64,000 nucleotides of DNA from an uncultured Collinsella sp. (GCA_958403385.1 CATXXC010000004.1:1-64000); one strand, 5' to 3'. Positions 18,185 through 26,940 are shown, counted from the first letter of the stretch. Notes: a model not told the origin generated them from the sequence alone. Program-made: numbers and translations.

Positions 18185-18214
18185 GCCGGCGGACGAGGCG
18201 ATGCGTCCGCCGGC
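18185..18214. other. Hairpin between permease and ssnA
   Basis: The stem GCCGGCGGACG pairs with CGTCCGCCGGC around a short loop, 18 bp past the permease stop. There is no T run, so it is a weak terminator at best. It could lower read-through into ssnA. Confidence 0.45.
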
Positions 18215-18231
18215 GAATAGCACCGAATTGG

Positions 18232-19626
18232 TTATTTCTTGCTCTCGGGCAGGACCAGATCCACAGCGGCATCCTTGGCGGCATCGATGTGCTGAGCCAC
18301 GACCGGCGTCTGCGGAAGGATCAGGTTAAGGACAATGGCCATGATGGCGGTGGGGGTCACGGCGTTGGAGCCGATGACGGTGGACACCCAGGTGGGCATG
18401 CCCTCGCCGGCGAGGCAGCCGCTGGCCATCCAAATACCCAGGCCAAAGACGACCGAGGTGCCGACGATGGTGGTGGTGCGCTGCGTGAGGCCCTCGCGGG
18501 TGAACATGCGCACACCGTTCATGGTGATGGTGCCAAAGACGCCGACGGTCGCGCCGCCGATGACAGGCTGCGGGATGGCGGAGAGCACGGCAGAGAGCTG
18601 CGGGAACAGACCGGCGATGGCAAAGACGGCCGCGATGATCACAAAGACCCACTTGTTGACGACCTTGTTGGAGCAGATGATGCCCACGTTCTGGCCAAGG
18701 GCGCTGGTGGGAAGACCGCCCAGCAGGCCGCCGACCATAGAGGTGAGGCCCTGGGACACAATAGCGCCGGAGAGCTCGCGCTCGGTGGGCATACGGTCGA
18801 TGGAGCCCAGGCAGGCGGCGGAAACGTCACCGATAACCTGGATGGCGACCATGGGGAACACGACAGCGAGGGTAATGCAGACCTCGGGATCAAACTCGAG
18901 CGCGTAGGGCATGAGCTTGGGAAGGGCGAAGACCTGAGCGGTGGCGACGCTGGAGAAGTCGATCATGCCAAAGGGGATCGAAACGATCATGCCAACGATC
19001 ATGCCAAAGAACACGGATCCCAGCTTGAGCGTGCCCTTGCCAAAGTTGGCGAGCGCAAAGACCACGGCGAAGGTGATAAGAGCGACGCACCAGGCCTGCG
19101 GGGTGCCCCACAGCGGCGTACCCATACCGCCGGCCATATACTTGACAGCCGTGGGATAGAGAGAGACGCCAATGGAGAAGATGACCGTACCGGTCACGAC
19201 GGGCGGGAACAGCCACTTAATCTTGCTGTAAGCCAGACCAAAGAGGACCGCGACGGCGCCGCCGACGATCTCGCCGCCCAGCAGCGCACCAAAGCTAAAG
19301 CCCGAGGCACCCATGGCCTGGAGGGCCGGGAGGAACGCGAACGAAACGCCCATGACGATGGGCAGGCCGCCGCCGATGCGACGGAAGGGAGCGAAGGCCT
19401 GAAGGGCCGTGTCGATTGCCGAAAGAATGAGCGCGACCTGGATGATGTCGGTGCTCTGCTGGCTATTAAAGCCGTAGACGCCGGCCATGATGACAGCCGG
19501 GGTGATGATACCGGCAAACGAAGCCAGTACGTGCTGAAGGGCACACGGGATCATTTCCTTAACGGGAGGCATGCCTTCACGAGTGAACAGGGCTTCAGTG
19601 CCGTTCTTAACCGTCTCCTGGGTCAT
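18232..19626 (-). CDS. NCS2 family purine/xanthine permease
   Basis: 464-residue inner-membrane transporter of the nucleobase:cation symporter 2 (xanthine/uracil permease) family, with about twelve to fourteen hydrophobic segments. The family signature appears as ALGQNVGIICSNKV near the middle; the usual threonine after the Q-N-x-G element is asparagine here, so specificity may differ from XanQ or UraA. The start at 19626 (MTQETVKNG) has AGGATTGG upstream; 29 earlier in-frame codons look non-coding. It is first in the operon with ssnA, ygfK, ferredoxin and xdhD, so it probably imports the purine they degrade. Confidence 0.9.
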   Translation of the reverse strand: MTQETVKNGTEALFTREGMPPVKEMIPCALQHVLASFAGIITPAVIMAGVYGFNSQQSTDIIQVALILSAIDTALQAFAPFRRIGGGLPIVMGVSFAFLPALQAMGASGFSFGALLGGEIVGGAVAVLFGLAYSKIKWLFPPVVTGTVIFSIGVSLYPTAVKYMAGGMGTPLWGTPQAWCVALITFAVVFALANFGKGTLKLGSVFFGMIVGMIVSIPFGMIDFSSVATAQVFALPKLMPYALEFDPEVCITLAVVFPMVAIQVIGDVSAACLGSIDRMPTERELSGAIVSQGLTSMVGGLLGGLPTSALGQNVGIICSNKVVNKWVFVIIAAVFAIAGLFPQLSAVLSAIPQPVIGGATVGVFGTITMNGVRMFTREGLTQRTTTIVGTSVVFGLGIWMASGCLAGEGMPTWVSTVIGSNAVTPTAIMAIVLNLILPQTPVVAQHIDAAKDAAVDLVLPESKK

Positions 19627-19726
19627 TTGACCACCAATCCTCGAAATAGTTGTTTTCGCATCCAACGCTCTATTGTGACGCAGTGCGGGGTTGAGGTTGT
19701 GCCTTCGTTGCATATCGTATTAAAGA

Positions 19727-19741
19727 TGATTCTCATTCTCA
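19727..19741. promoter_or_regulatory. Fur-like dyad in the permease/regulator promoter region
   Basis: TGATTCTCATTCTCA (minus strand TGAGAATGAGAATCA) matches the 7-1-7 Fur pattern at about 11 of 14 positions. It lies 100 bp upstream of the permease start, in an A/T-rich stretch. The rest of 19627-19978 holds no other gene. Confidence 0.4.
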
Positions 19742-19978
19742 ATAATAATTTTTTGTTATCAGACTATTCTTGAGCTGAGACAATGCATTTCCGCAGGTCA
19801 AGAAAGTGTCTGGTCAAAATAACATCTAACTTTTCTTTTGGTCGACCGTTTACCGCCGAATTCCTACCGCTCGTCTGTATTACGCAATGTACCTGCGAAT
19901 ATACGAGTCAATAGACACCGTGTTACCATGAGAAAAAATTGTTATGAACATTTCCGATTTCACCCAAAGGAGTTGCCC

Positions 19979-20635
19979 GTGAACGAGACCGTACGTCGCT
20001 TTTTGCCGATGGTCGATTTCCTGGAGCAGATACTCGGCAAAAACAGCGAGATCGTGCTGCATGATTTCTCGGATCCCGACCACGCCATCGTCGATATTCG
20101 CAACGGCATCGTGAGCGGCCGTAAGGTCGGCGGTCCTGCCACCGATCTGGCACTCAAGATCATGCACGATGCCAAGTATCGCGACCTGCCGTTTATTACG
20201 GGCTACGAGGGGCGCGGTGCCGGTGGCAAGACGCTGGAGTCGGCGACGTACTTTATCCGTGAGGGTGACGAGATCGTCGGTATGCTCTGCGTCAACACCG
20301 ACCTCTCGACCGTGCGCTCCATCAACGCCATGGCGCAGCAGCTCATGGCATGCTTCGACGCGGCGCCGACGCGCACGGAGCCCGCGTCTATCGAGGTCGA
20401 AAGCCTTTCGGAGTCCACGCAGGAGCTCATCGACCGCAGCATTACCGAGTTGCTGAGCGCGCGCGGGCTGGATGTAGCGTCGCTTGGTCAGAGCGACCGC
20501 GTGGACGTTATTCGCCACCTCAACGGCAACGGGGTGTTCATGCTCAAGGGCGCCGTGGCCTGCGCCGCCACCGCGCTGGGCATCTCGGAGCCCAGCGTCT
20601 ACCGCTACCTGCAAAAAGTCCGCAAGGAAGGCTAA
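19979..20635 (+). CDS. YheO-like PAS domain transcriptional regulator
   Basis: 218-residue DNA-binding regulator. The N-terminal YheO-like PAS/sensor domain begins with the conserved FLPMVDFLEQILGKNSEIV stretch. The C-terminal helix-turn-helix spans about residues 165-215 and ends in GISEPSVYRYLQKVRKEG. The GTG at 19979 is the start because AAAGGAG lies at ideal distance; the longer frame from 19838 has no support. It is divergent from the permease-xdhD operon across a 352-bp control region. It is therefore the best candidate for the operon's regulator, perhaps sensing a purine or an amino acid intermediate. Confidence 0.85.
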   Translation: MNETVRRFLPMVDFLEQILGKNSEIVLHDFSDPDHAIVDIRNGIVSGRKVGGPATDLALKIMHDAKYRDLPFITGYEGRGAGGKTLESATYFIREGDEIVGMLCVNTDLSTVRSINAMAQQLMACFDAAPTRTEPASIEVESLSESTQELIDRSITELLSARGLDVASLGQSDRVDVIRHLNGNGVFMLKGAVACAATALGISEPSVYRYLQKVRKEG

Positions 20636-20650
20636 CCCGCTGACTCCTTG

Positions 20651-20677
20651 GGGACGGAGGAAAACGGATCATTTTTG
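20651..20677 (+). repeat. Dispersed repeat family B, copy 1
   Basis: Begins GGGACGGAGG and ends GGATCATTTTTG. The same sequence recurs inverted at 21337-21360 and again at 21387-21410. Confidence 0.65.
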
Positions 20678-20691
20678 TCGCATCGCTTGAC

Positions 20692-20730
20692 AAAAGACCC
20701 TGCAGTTCACACGCACTGCAGGGTCTTTTT
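20692..20730. terminator. Bidirectional terminator between the YheO regulator and ridA
   Basis: The stem AAAAGACCCTGCAGT/ACTGCAGGGTCTTTT has A and T runs on both sides, so it serves both convergent genes. Confidence 0.85.
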
Positions 20731-20759
20731 GCATGTCATGTTTAGTTGTTGCCAACCCC

Positions 20760-21137
20760 TTAGAGAGCGGCGGCGACCTCGATCTCGACCAGACCGCCGG
20801 CCGGAAGGGCGGCAACCTGGAAAGCGCTGCGCGCGGGGAACGGAGCCTCGAACTTGGAGGCGTAGATCTCGTTCACGGCAGCGAAGTCGGCAATGTCGGC
20901 CAGATAGACCGTGGTCTTAACGACATCGGCAAAGGTGGCGCCGGCAGCGGTCAGCAGGGCCTCAACGTTAGCAAGGGACTGCTTAGCCTGGGCCTCGACG
21001 CCCTCGGGCATCTTGCCGGTTGCGGGGTCGATGCCCAGCTGGCCGGACAGGAACACCATGTTGCCGGTCTGGATGCCGGGGGAATACGGGCCGATGGCTG
21101 CAGGTGCGTTATCGGAAGACACGACGGTCTTGCTCAT
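20760..21137 (-). CDS. ridA: RidA family enamine/imine deaminase
   Basis: 125-residue RidA/YjgF/UK114 protein, normally a cytoplasmic trimer. It hydrolyses reactive 2-aminoacrylate and related imines to keto acids and ammonia. The family core is intact, including the arginine that contacts substrate carboxylate (PARSAFQVAALP) and the EIEVAAAL end. The ATG follows AAGGAG at ideal spacing. It is monocistronic and faces the regulator convergently. Its nearness to the purine cluster could mean a shared role in handling imine intermediates, but it has its own promoter region. Confidence 0.93.
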   Translation of the reverse strand: MSKTVVSSDNAPAAIGPYSPGIQTGNMVFLSGQLGIDPATGKMPEGVEAQAKQSLANVEALLTAAGATFADVVKTTVYLADIADFAAVNEIYASKFEAPFPARSAFQVAALPAGGLVEIEVAAAL

Positions 21138-21336
21138 GTTTTTCTCCTTACGATCAGATAGAGAGCGTGAGCGCGGCGTTCACACCGGGAGGCACAATTC
21201 GGTCTGAACACCGCGCTTGATTTGGGATAGTACCCAAGGTTTCCGCGCGATGCAAGATTATTATCACGTTGCGAGAATATTTTATCGCCCAACGGTGCCT
21301 GTCGGCCGCTGAACGGCACGACCGGACGGTGAAGCT

Positions 21337-21410
21337 CAAAATGATCCGTTTTCCTCCGTCACCTATGGATCACCTGATCCGATGGGAACGAAGGGAAACG
21401 GATCATTTTT
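21337..21410. repeat. Family B repeats as an inverted pair
   Basis: Arms at 21337-21360 and 21387-21410 are near-complementary, sharing AAACGGATCATTTT and its complement, around a 26-bp loop. The pair lies in the 378-bp gap between ridA and the U32 gene, which holds no gene. A TATACT about 40 bp before the U32 start may be its -10 box. Confidence 0.65.
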
Positions 21411-21515
21411 GCTGCAAGGGCTGCTGAAGACTTTATCCTGCTTGGGCCACAGGGCTCGTCCGCCGCAACAGCACCACTATACTTTTGAATATCTGAGCAT
21501 TTTGAAAGGCAGGAT

Positions 21516-24008
21516 ATGACCGCAACCGCCAGTCGAACCACCAACCGCAGACCCGAGCTCTTGGCCCCCGCCGGAGGCCCGGAGCCCTTTGCCGCCGCAC
21601 TCGCTGCCGGGGCAGACGCCATCTACTGCGGCATGGGAAGCTTCAACGCCCGCCGCAAGGCCACCAACTTTACCGACGAGGCCTTTGAGCAGGCCTGCCG
21701 TGCTGCACACCTGGCCGGGTCGCGCGTCTACGTCACGGTCAACATCGTCATCAAGCAGTCCGAGATGGGCGATGCGCTGCAACTCATCCATCGCTGCTCC
21801 ACGCTGGGCGCCGACGCCTTTATCATCCAGGACTGGGGCCTGTTCTTTGAGGTCAAGCGTACCATGCCCGGCATCGAGACACACATCTCGACCCAGGCGA
21901 ACATCCACGATGACCGCGGAACCCTTTGGTGCCGCGAGCAGGGCGCCGACCGCGTGACCCTCTCGCGCGAGCTCTCCATTGACGAGATCGCTGCCATCCA
22001 CGACGCCGCACCCGATGTCGACCTCGAGGTCTTTAGCCATGGTGCCATCTGCTTTTGCTACTCGGGCCTATGCCTGCTTTCGAGCTTTGCCATGGCGGGA
22101 CGATCGGCCAACCGTGGCATGTGCGCCCAGCCCTGCCGCCTGCCCTACGAGCTGATCGACGAGAACGGTCTTGCGCTCTCCCCCGCCGGCCGCGAGCGTG
22201 CGTTATGCCCGCGTGACACCAACACCTCACAGCTTGTTCGCCGTCTGTATGACGCCGGTGCCGCATCGCTCAAGCTCGAGGGCCGCATGAAGGCGCCCGA
22301 TTACGTGTACTCCATCGTTGATGTGTATCGTCACGAAATTAATGACATGCTGGCAGGGGTCGCCGTTGCCAAGGACGAGGAAGCCGCCCGCCAGCGCCAG
22401 CTCAAGCGCTGCTTCAACCGCGACTTTACGCACGCCTATCAGGACGGCACCTCGGGCGACGAGATGATGAGCTACGAGCGTTCCAACAACCGCGGCCAGA
22501 TCGTGGGCACGGTGCTGGGCAGCCGCCCGGCCAACCGCGATGTGCGCGGCCTCAAGCCCGACGACCGCCGTCGCCGTGCCGCCATCGCCCGTATTGAGCT
22601 GTTTGAGCCCGTGGGCAAGGGCGACCTGCTGGAGCTTCGCCACGACGATGAGTTCGACCAATTCCTGACCACCATTGCCGCCGATGATGCCGCCGCGGGC
22701 GACATCATCGAATGTCGCGTACCCCGCAGCATGCCCGAGGGCTGCCGCGTCCGCGTGATTCGCAGTCAGCGTGCCATCGACGCCGCCGGCGCCGCGCTCA
22801 AGCGCGATGTGCTGCGCCGCCGAGCTGTTGATGTGTCCGTCGTGGCGCGCCTGGGCGAGCCGTTTACCGTCACACTCACCTGCTGTGACAACCCCGCGCT
22901 CGCCGCCACCGCCACAGGCTTCACCGTCGAGGCCGCCAAGACTCGCGCCGTCGAGGCGGCAGACCTGGTTGAGCATGTGGGCCGTATGGGTTCCTCGCCC
23001 TTTGAGGCTGCGAGCTTTGACGTTTCGCTCGACGCCGGCTGCGGCATGGGCTTCTCCGCCGTGCACAAGGTGCGCGCCGCCGCCTGTAAAGCATTGGAGG
23101 AGACCATTCTGGCGCCGTACGAGGAGCGCGCGAAAACGCTCGAGATTCCGTTGCTCGACAAATGTACGCGCGCCATGCCCGAGCATTACCGCGATGAGCC
23201 GCAGATCTGCGCCGCCGTCACCACGCTCGAAGCCGCCGAGGCGGCTCGCGCCGAGGGCGCCGCGCGCATCTATATGACCACCGACGCGCTCGAGGCTGTC
23301 GGACTCTCCCCTGCCGATGCATTTGAGCAGGGTATCGTGCCCGTACTCGACGAGGTCTGCCGCGCCGTCGACCACGAGCGCGTCGATCCTTGGATCAATG
23401 CCGGAGCCACCGTCGCCGTCGGCAATATCTCCGAGCTCGCCGTAGCCGCGCATGCCGGCGCCACGGCCGAGATTCGCTCTTGCCTGCCGGTGCACAACAT
23501 ACCCTGCATGGAGGCGCTTGCCGAGCGCGGAGCCGGCGCATTTTGGCTCTCGCCCGAGATCACGCTCGACGAGATTGCCTCGCTCGGCGCCGCCGCGCCC
23601 GCGGCTCTGGGCATCACCGTCTTTGGCCGTCCGCGCGTTATGACGAGCGAACACTGCATTCTGCAGGTTGCCAACGGCTGCATCCACGATTGTGTCAACT
23701 GCCGTCTGCGCGCCCGCAAGCTCTCGCTCAAGAATATCGACGGAAAGGTCATGCCCGTCCGCACCGACATCCACGGCCGCTCTCGCCTGTACGATGCCTA
23801 CCCCATCGACCTCACGCCGCAGGTTCCTCAGCTGCTCGATGCCGGTGTGCGTCGTCTCATGGTTGACGGAACGTTGCTCGAGACGGATGAGGTGAGCCGT
23901 GCCGTCGCCCGCGTCCGTCGTGCCGTCGAAGCGGCGCAGGCGGGCCGTAAGCCCGCCGCCCGTCTGCGCGGGGCGACCTCGGGCTGCATGTTTGTGGGAA
24001 TCAGCTAA
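21516..24008 (+). CDS. U32 family peptidase-like protein (RlhA/TrhP group)
   Basis: 830-residue member of peptidase family U32 with the extra DUF3656-type C-terminal region. The family signature is EVFSHGAICFCYSGLCLLSS near residue 170, with further cysteines in SANRGMCAQPCRLPYE. Characterised relatives modify RNA (23S rRNA or tRNA hydroxylation using prephenate) rather than cleave protein, so an RNA-hydroxylation role is more likely than proteolysis. The ATG at 21516 has GAAAGG upstream. It is followed after 15 bp by a pseudouridine synthase on the same strand, which fits an RNA-modification pair. Confidence 0.88.
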   Translation: MTATASRTTNRRPELLAPAGGPEPFAAALAAGADAIYCGMGSFNARRKATNFTDEAFEQACRAAHLAGSRVYVTVNIVIKQSEMGDALQLIHRCSTLGADAFIIQDWGLFFEVKRTMPGIETHISTQANIHDDRGTLWCREQGADRVTLSRELSIDEIAAIHDAAPDVDLEVFSHGAICFCYSGLCLLSSFAMAGRSANRGMCAQPCRLPYELIDENGLALSPAGRERALCPRDTNTSQLVRRLYDAGAASLKLEGRMKAPDYVYSIVDVYRHEINDMLAGVAVAKDEEAARQRQLKRCFNRDFTHAYQDGTSGDEMMSYERSNNRGQIVGTVLGSRPANRDVRGLKPDDRRRRAAIARIELFEPVGKGDLLELRHDDEFDQFLTTIAADDAAAGDIIECRVPRSMPEGCRVRVIRSQRAIDAAGAALKRDVLRRRAVDVSVVARLGEPFTVTLTCCDNPALAATATGFTVEAAKTRAVEAADLVEHVGRMGSSPFEAASFDVSLDAGCGMGFSAVHKVRAAACKALEETILAPYEERAKTLEIPLLDKCTRAMPEHYRDEPQICAAVTTLEAAEAARAEGAARIYMTTDALEAVGLSPADAFEQGIVPVLDEVCRAVDHERVDPWINAGATVAVGNISELAVAAHAGATAEIRSCLPVHNIPCMEALAERGAGAFWLSPEITLDEIASLGAAAPAALGITVFGRPRVMTSEHCILQVANGCIHDCVNCRLRARKLSLKNIDGKVMPVRTDIHGRSRLYDAYPIDLTPQVPQLLDAGVRRLMVDGTLLETDEVSRAVARVRRAVEAAQAGRKPAARLRGATSGCMFVGIS

Positions 24009-24023
24009 CCGAAAGGCTTACAC

Positions 24024-24683
24024 GTGAACGAAGAACCTCAAGTCCTCTACTGCGACGCCTGGCTCATGGCCATCGACAAGCCCGCCGGCATGATCGTCCA
24101 CGGCGACGGCACCGGCGAGCGCACGCTCACCGACTACGCCAGCGACCTGCTGCTGGCGATGGGCGACGGCTTTGCCGCGACCGACATGCAGCCGCTCAAC
24201 CGCCTGGACCGCGACACCACCGGCGTGGTGTTGTTCTCGCTCGACAAGCAGACGCAGCCCGCCTTTGACCAGATGGTGATCGACCACGCTTTCGAAAAGC
24301 ACTATCTGGCGCTCGCCGAAGGCAAAATCGACTGGAACGAAAAGCTCATCGACAAGCCCATCGCCCGCGACCGTCACGACAGCCGCAAGATGCGCGTCGG
24401 CGCCAGCGGCAAGCCGTCTCAGACGCGCGTGAAGGTGCTCAAGCGTCTTAAGAGCCGTCGTGGCCTGCCCACGCGCTCGTATATCGATGTCGAGCTGCTC
24501 ACCGGCCGCAAGCACCAAATCCGTGTGCATCTGGCAAGCGAGCGCCATCCCCTGGTTGGCGACGACCTGTACGGAACGCCGCGCCCCTGCGGCCTGATGC
24601 TCCATGCCCACAGCGTGTCCTTTACGCATCCCGTAACCGGTGAGCACATCCACATCGAAGCCCCCTGCCCCTGGGAGCCCTAA
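24024..24683 (+). CDS. RluA-family pseudouridine synthase
   Basis: 219-residue pseudouridine synthase converting uridine to pseudouridine in rRNA or tRNA. The catalytic motif reads NRLDRDTTG with the nucleophile D62; the usual leading histidine is asparagine. LTGRKHQIRVHLA, the conserved RNA-binding motif, is intact. It lacks an N-terminal S4 domain, as in RluA and TruC types. The start is GTG at 24024 after GAAAGG. It is co-transcribed with the U32 gene. Which uridine it modifies cannot be told. Confidence 0.9.
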   Translation: MNEEPQVLYCDAWLMAIDKPAGMIVHGDGTGERTLTDYASDLLLAMGDGFAATDMQPLNRLDRDTTGVVLFSLDKQTQPAFDQMVIDHAFEKHYLALAEGKIDWNEKLIDKPIARDRHDSRKMRVGASGKPSQTRVKVLKRLKSRRGLPTRSYIDVELLTGRKHQIRVHLASERHPLVGDDLYGTPRPCGLMLHAHSVSFTHPVTGEHIHIEAPCPWEP

Positions 24684-24688
24684 AACCT

Positions 24689-24707
24689 GCCAAAAAGGGC
24701 AGGCACC
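24689..24707 (+). repeat. Hairpin related to dispersed repeat family A
   Basis: CCTGCCAAAAAGGGCAGG forms a 6-bp stem just past the pseudouridine synthase stop. It resembles the family A repeats at 50560 and 52384. Confidence 0.5.
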
Positions 24708-24751
24708 TTTGTGGTGGCTTTGCCGCAATGGCTCAGCCGCGGTCCCAAAAC

Positions 24752-24969
24752 GTCTCGATCTGTAACAGTTAGAACCCATTTTCCGGTCTATCCGTTACAG
24801 ATCGAGACATTCGAATCCCCCTCAAGGGAAAATCTCAATCTGTAACAATAACTCGTCAAAATCGGTCCCAGATGTTACAGATCGAGACAAAGGGACGGCA
24901 AGGTTCGGAAGTATCTCAATCTGTAACACCTAGCCCACTTTTAACGGTCTAGTTGTTACAGATTTAGAC
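24752..24969. repeat. Three tandem 57-bp imperfect palindromes
   Basis: Units at 24752-24808, 24832-24888 and 24913-24969 are each exactly 57 bp, at 80- and 81-bp spacing. Each is bounded by TCTCRATCTGTAACA-like sequence and its inverted copy (TGTTACAGATCGAGAC), with a conserved internal CGGTC. Spacers of 23 and 24 bp are unrelated. No gene lies in the 377-bp gap. Confidence 0.85.
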
Positions 24970-24984
24970 AAAACGGCAGACAAC

Positions 24985-25022
24985 AAAAGCGGCATCGCCC
25001 ATCGAGGGTGTTGCCGCTTTTC
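24985..25022. terminator. Bidirectional terminator after the DeoR gene
   Basis: The stem AAAAGCGGCA/TTGCCGCTTTT brackets a 16-bp loop and ends the leftward deoR transcript; it may also stop rightward transcription from the pseudouridine synthase. Confidence 0.8.
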
Positions 25023-25060
25023 TATTGAGGAACCTAAATGGTTTTGACCTTGCCCTGTCG

Positions 25061-25807
25061 CTAGACCGTGATGACGTTGTCCATCGACTGGTACTTGGCG
25101 GGCACCTCGCCCGTAGTGATAATCGTTGCGTCGCGGAAGTCCGCGAACTTGACGGGCGCCACCATGCCAAATTTGCTGGCGTCCGAGATTACGAAGCGTT
25201 TGGCGGTATGGCGCATAGAGATACGCTTGACCTGCGCTTCCTCGATATCCGGTGTGGTGAGACCTTGCTCGGCGGCGATGCCATTGGAACCCCAAAAACC
25301 GCAGTTGAAGTTATAGCGGTCCAGGGTTGCCAAGGCATCGGGACCGACGAGTGCCTCGGTCTCGGGCTTGAGCTCGCCGCCCAGCACCACGGTGCGCATG
25401 CCGCGCAGAGCGAGATGCTGGGCATGGAGCACGGAATCGGTCACATAGGTGACGCCCTCAAGGCGCGGAAGATGCTCGATGAGCTTGAGGGTCGTGGATC
25501 CCGAATCGATATACACAAAGCTATCGGGCTCCACAAGCGCCGCGGCGCGGGCGCAGATACGCTCCTTGTCATCGTTATGGAGATCGCTGCGCTCACTGAT
25601 CGTTAGGTCGCGCGTCACGTGCGCGCGCTCAAGACTTGTCGCGCCACCGTGCACCTTGGCGATACGGTGTGCGCGGTCGAGCGTCTGCAGGTCACGGCGA
25701 ATGGTGGACGGCGTCACGCCCAGGGCTTCAGCAAGCTCCGGCACGGTAACCGAGCCGGCCTGCTGCACCATCGACACGATCGCGTTGAGCCTATCTTCCG
25801 CAAGCAT
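25061..25807 (-). CDS. DeoR family transcriptional regulator
   Basis: 248-residue repressor. The N-terminal winged helix reads ELAEALGVTPSTIRRDLQTL, the DeoR hallmark, followed by the linker HGGA. The C-terminal DeoRC sugar-phosphate sensing domain has YIDSGSTT near residue 98, plus VLGGEL and FWGSNGI. Such proteins usually repress their own sugar-catabolic operon and release DNA on binding a phosphorylated sugar. The start has GAGGAG upstream. The gene follows the oxidoreductase stop by 3 bp, so the two are one operon, and the repeats at 26941-27075 are likely its operators. Confidence 0.92.
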   Translation of the reverse strand: MLAEDRLNAIVSMVQQAGSVTVPELAEALGVTPSTIRRDLQTLDRAHRIAKVHGGATSLERAHVTRDLTISERSDLHNDDKERICARAAALVEPDSFVYIDSGSTTLKLIEHLPRLEGVTYVTDSVLHAQHLALRGMRTVVLGGELKPETEALVGPDALATLDRYNFNCGFWGSNGIAAEQGLTTPDIEEAQVKRISMRHTAKRFVISDASKFGMVAPVKFADFRDATIITTGEVPAKYQSMDNVITV

Positions 25808-25810
25808 CGC

Positions 25811-26890
25811 TTACTCCTCCTCGGGGTACACGACTCCCCAGTCGGCGCGGAGCTTGGTCATCAGCTCCATAACATCAGAAGCATAGCCCAGAAGCTCGCG
25901 CTTCGAATCGTCGCCGGCGACGGCCTGCTCGAGGTCAGCCATCTCGTAGCACAGGGCATAAGCTTCGGTGCCCGCGGCGACCTCCTCGCGATGACCGTCC
26001 GCGGTCCACACGATCGTCGCGTGATCGGCGCGCGGATACTCGTTGACCTCGACATAGCAATTGTCAAAGCTGATAACCGAGCGCTTTGGCTGCTTGGAGT
26101 GGAGCGTAAGGCTCACGACGCCCAGCTGCTGTTCGGCATTGCGGCAGACGATGCCGCCTGCAACGTCCACGTCGGTCTCGCAGGTGTTACCCAGAGACAC
26201 GACCTCGACGGGCTGGCTCGCCATAAACAGGCGCATAACGGACAGGGCGTATACGCCAATATCGAGCATGGCACCGCCGGCGAGGTTGCGATTGTAGAAA
26301 CGGTTGGTCAGGTCGCCGTACTCCTTGTAGCTACCAAAGTTGAGCTGAGCGAGGTTCATGCGGCCAAACTCGCCGGCATCCATGCGGCGGCGCAGCTCTT
26401 GATACAAGGGCATGTGGAGCACCGTGGTAGCGTCCATAAGGACCACGTTGTGTTCGGCGGCAATGGCGCGGGCCTCATCGAGCTCGGCGGAGTTGAGCGT
26501 GATGGCCTTCTCGCAGAGAACGTGCTTGCCGGCCGCCAGGGCGGCGCGCAGATAGGTGATATGGGTGTTGTGCGGGGTGGTGATGTAGACGGCGTCGATG
26601 TCAGGATCGGCGTAGAGATCCTCAACTGTGTCATAGACCTTCTCGACGCCGTACTGGTCGGCAAAAGTCTGAGCCTTGGTGAGCGTGCGGTTGGCAACGC
26701 CCGTAAGCTTGCGGCCGGCCAGGGCAAGGGACTGAGCCATCTGGTTGGCAATAACGCCGCAACCGATCACAGCCCAACGGAGCTCGGGAGCCGTAAAGAT
26801 GTCGTTAGGGAACGGCTTGTCCTGGACCGAAGCAAATGCAGCTTTGGCGGCTGCCGCGGCGTCGAGTGGAGCCTGCTTGGAATCTGCCAT
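25811..26890 (-). CDS. Gfo/Idh/MocA family NAD(P)-dependent oxidoreductase
   Basis: 359-residue oxidoreductase. Its first 37 residues precede a Rossmann dinucleotide motif (WAVIGCGVIANQMAQSLA). The catalytic-lysine motif is HVLCEKAITLN, where the family usually has EKP; the proline is alanine. The C-terminal substrate domain includes GGAMLDIGVYALSVMRLF with the expected aspartate. Relatives oxidise sugars or inositols. Pairing with a DeoR regulator suggests a sugar or sugar-derivative substrate, identity unknown. AGGAGAC precedes the ATG. Confidence 0.9.
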   Translation of the reverse strand: MADSKQAPLDAAAAAKAAFASVQDKPFPNDIFTAPELRWAVIGCGVIANQMAQSLALAGRKLTGVANRTLTKAQTFADQYGVEKVYDTVEDLYADPDIDAVYITTPHNTHITYLRAALAAGKHVLCEKAITLNSAELDEARAIAAEHNVVLMDATTVLHMPLYQELRRRMDAGEFGRMNLAQLNFGSYKEYGDLTNRFYNRNLAGGAMLDIGVYALSVMRLFMASQPVEVVSLGNTCETDVDVAGGIVCRNAEQQLGVVSLTLHSKQPKRSVISFDNCYVEVNEYPRADHATIVWTADGHREEVAAGTEAYALCYEMADLEQAVAGDDSKRELLGYASDVMELMTKLRADWGVVYPEEE

Positions 26891-26940
26891 TATGTGTCTC
26901 CTGTGTCATAGAACGTCTTGCATTTCTGACAGCTCTATAT

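Noticed and set aside
24752..24969. CRISPR array
   Set aside because: Repeats are 57 bp, palindromic along their whole length and diverged, and no cas genes are present.
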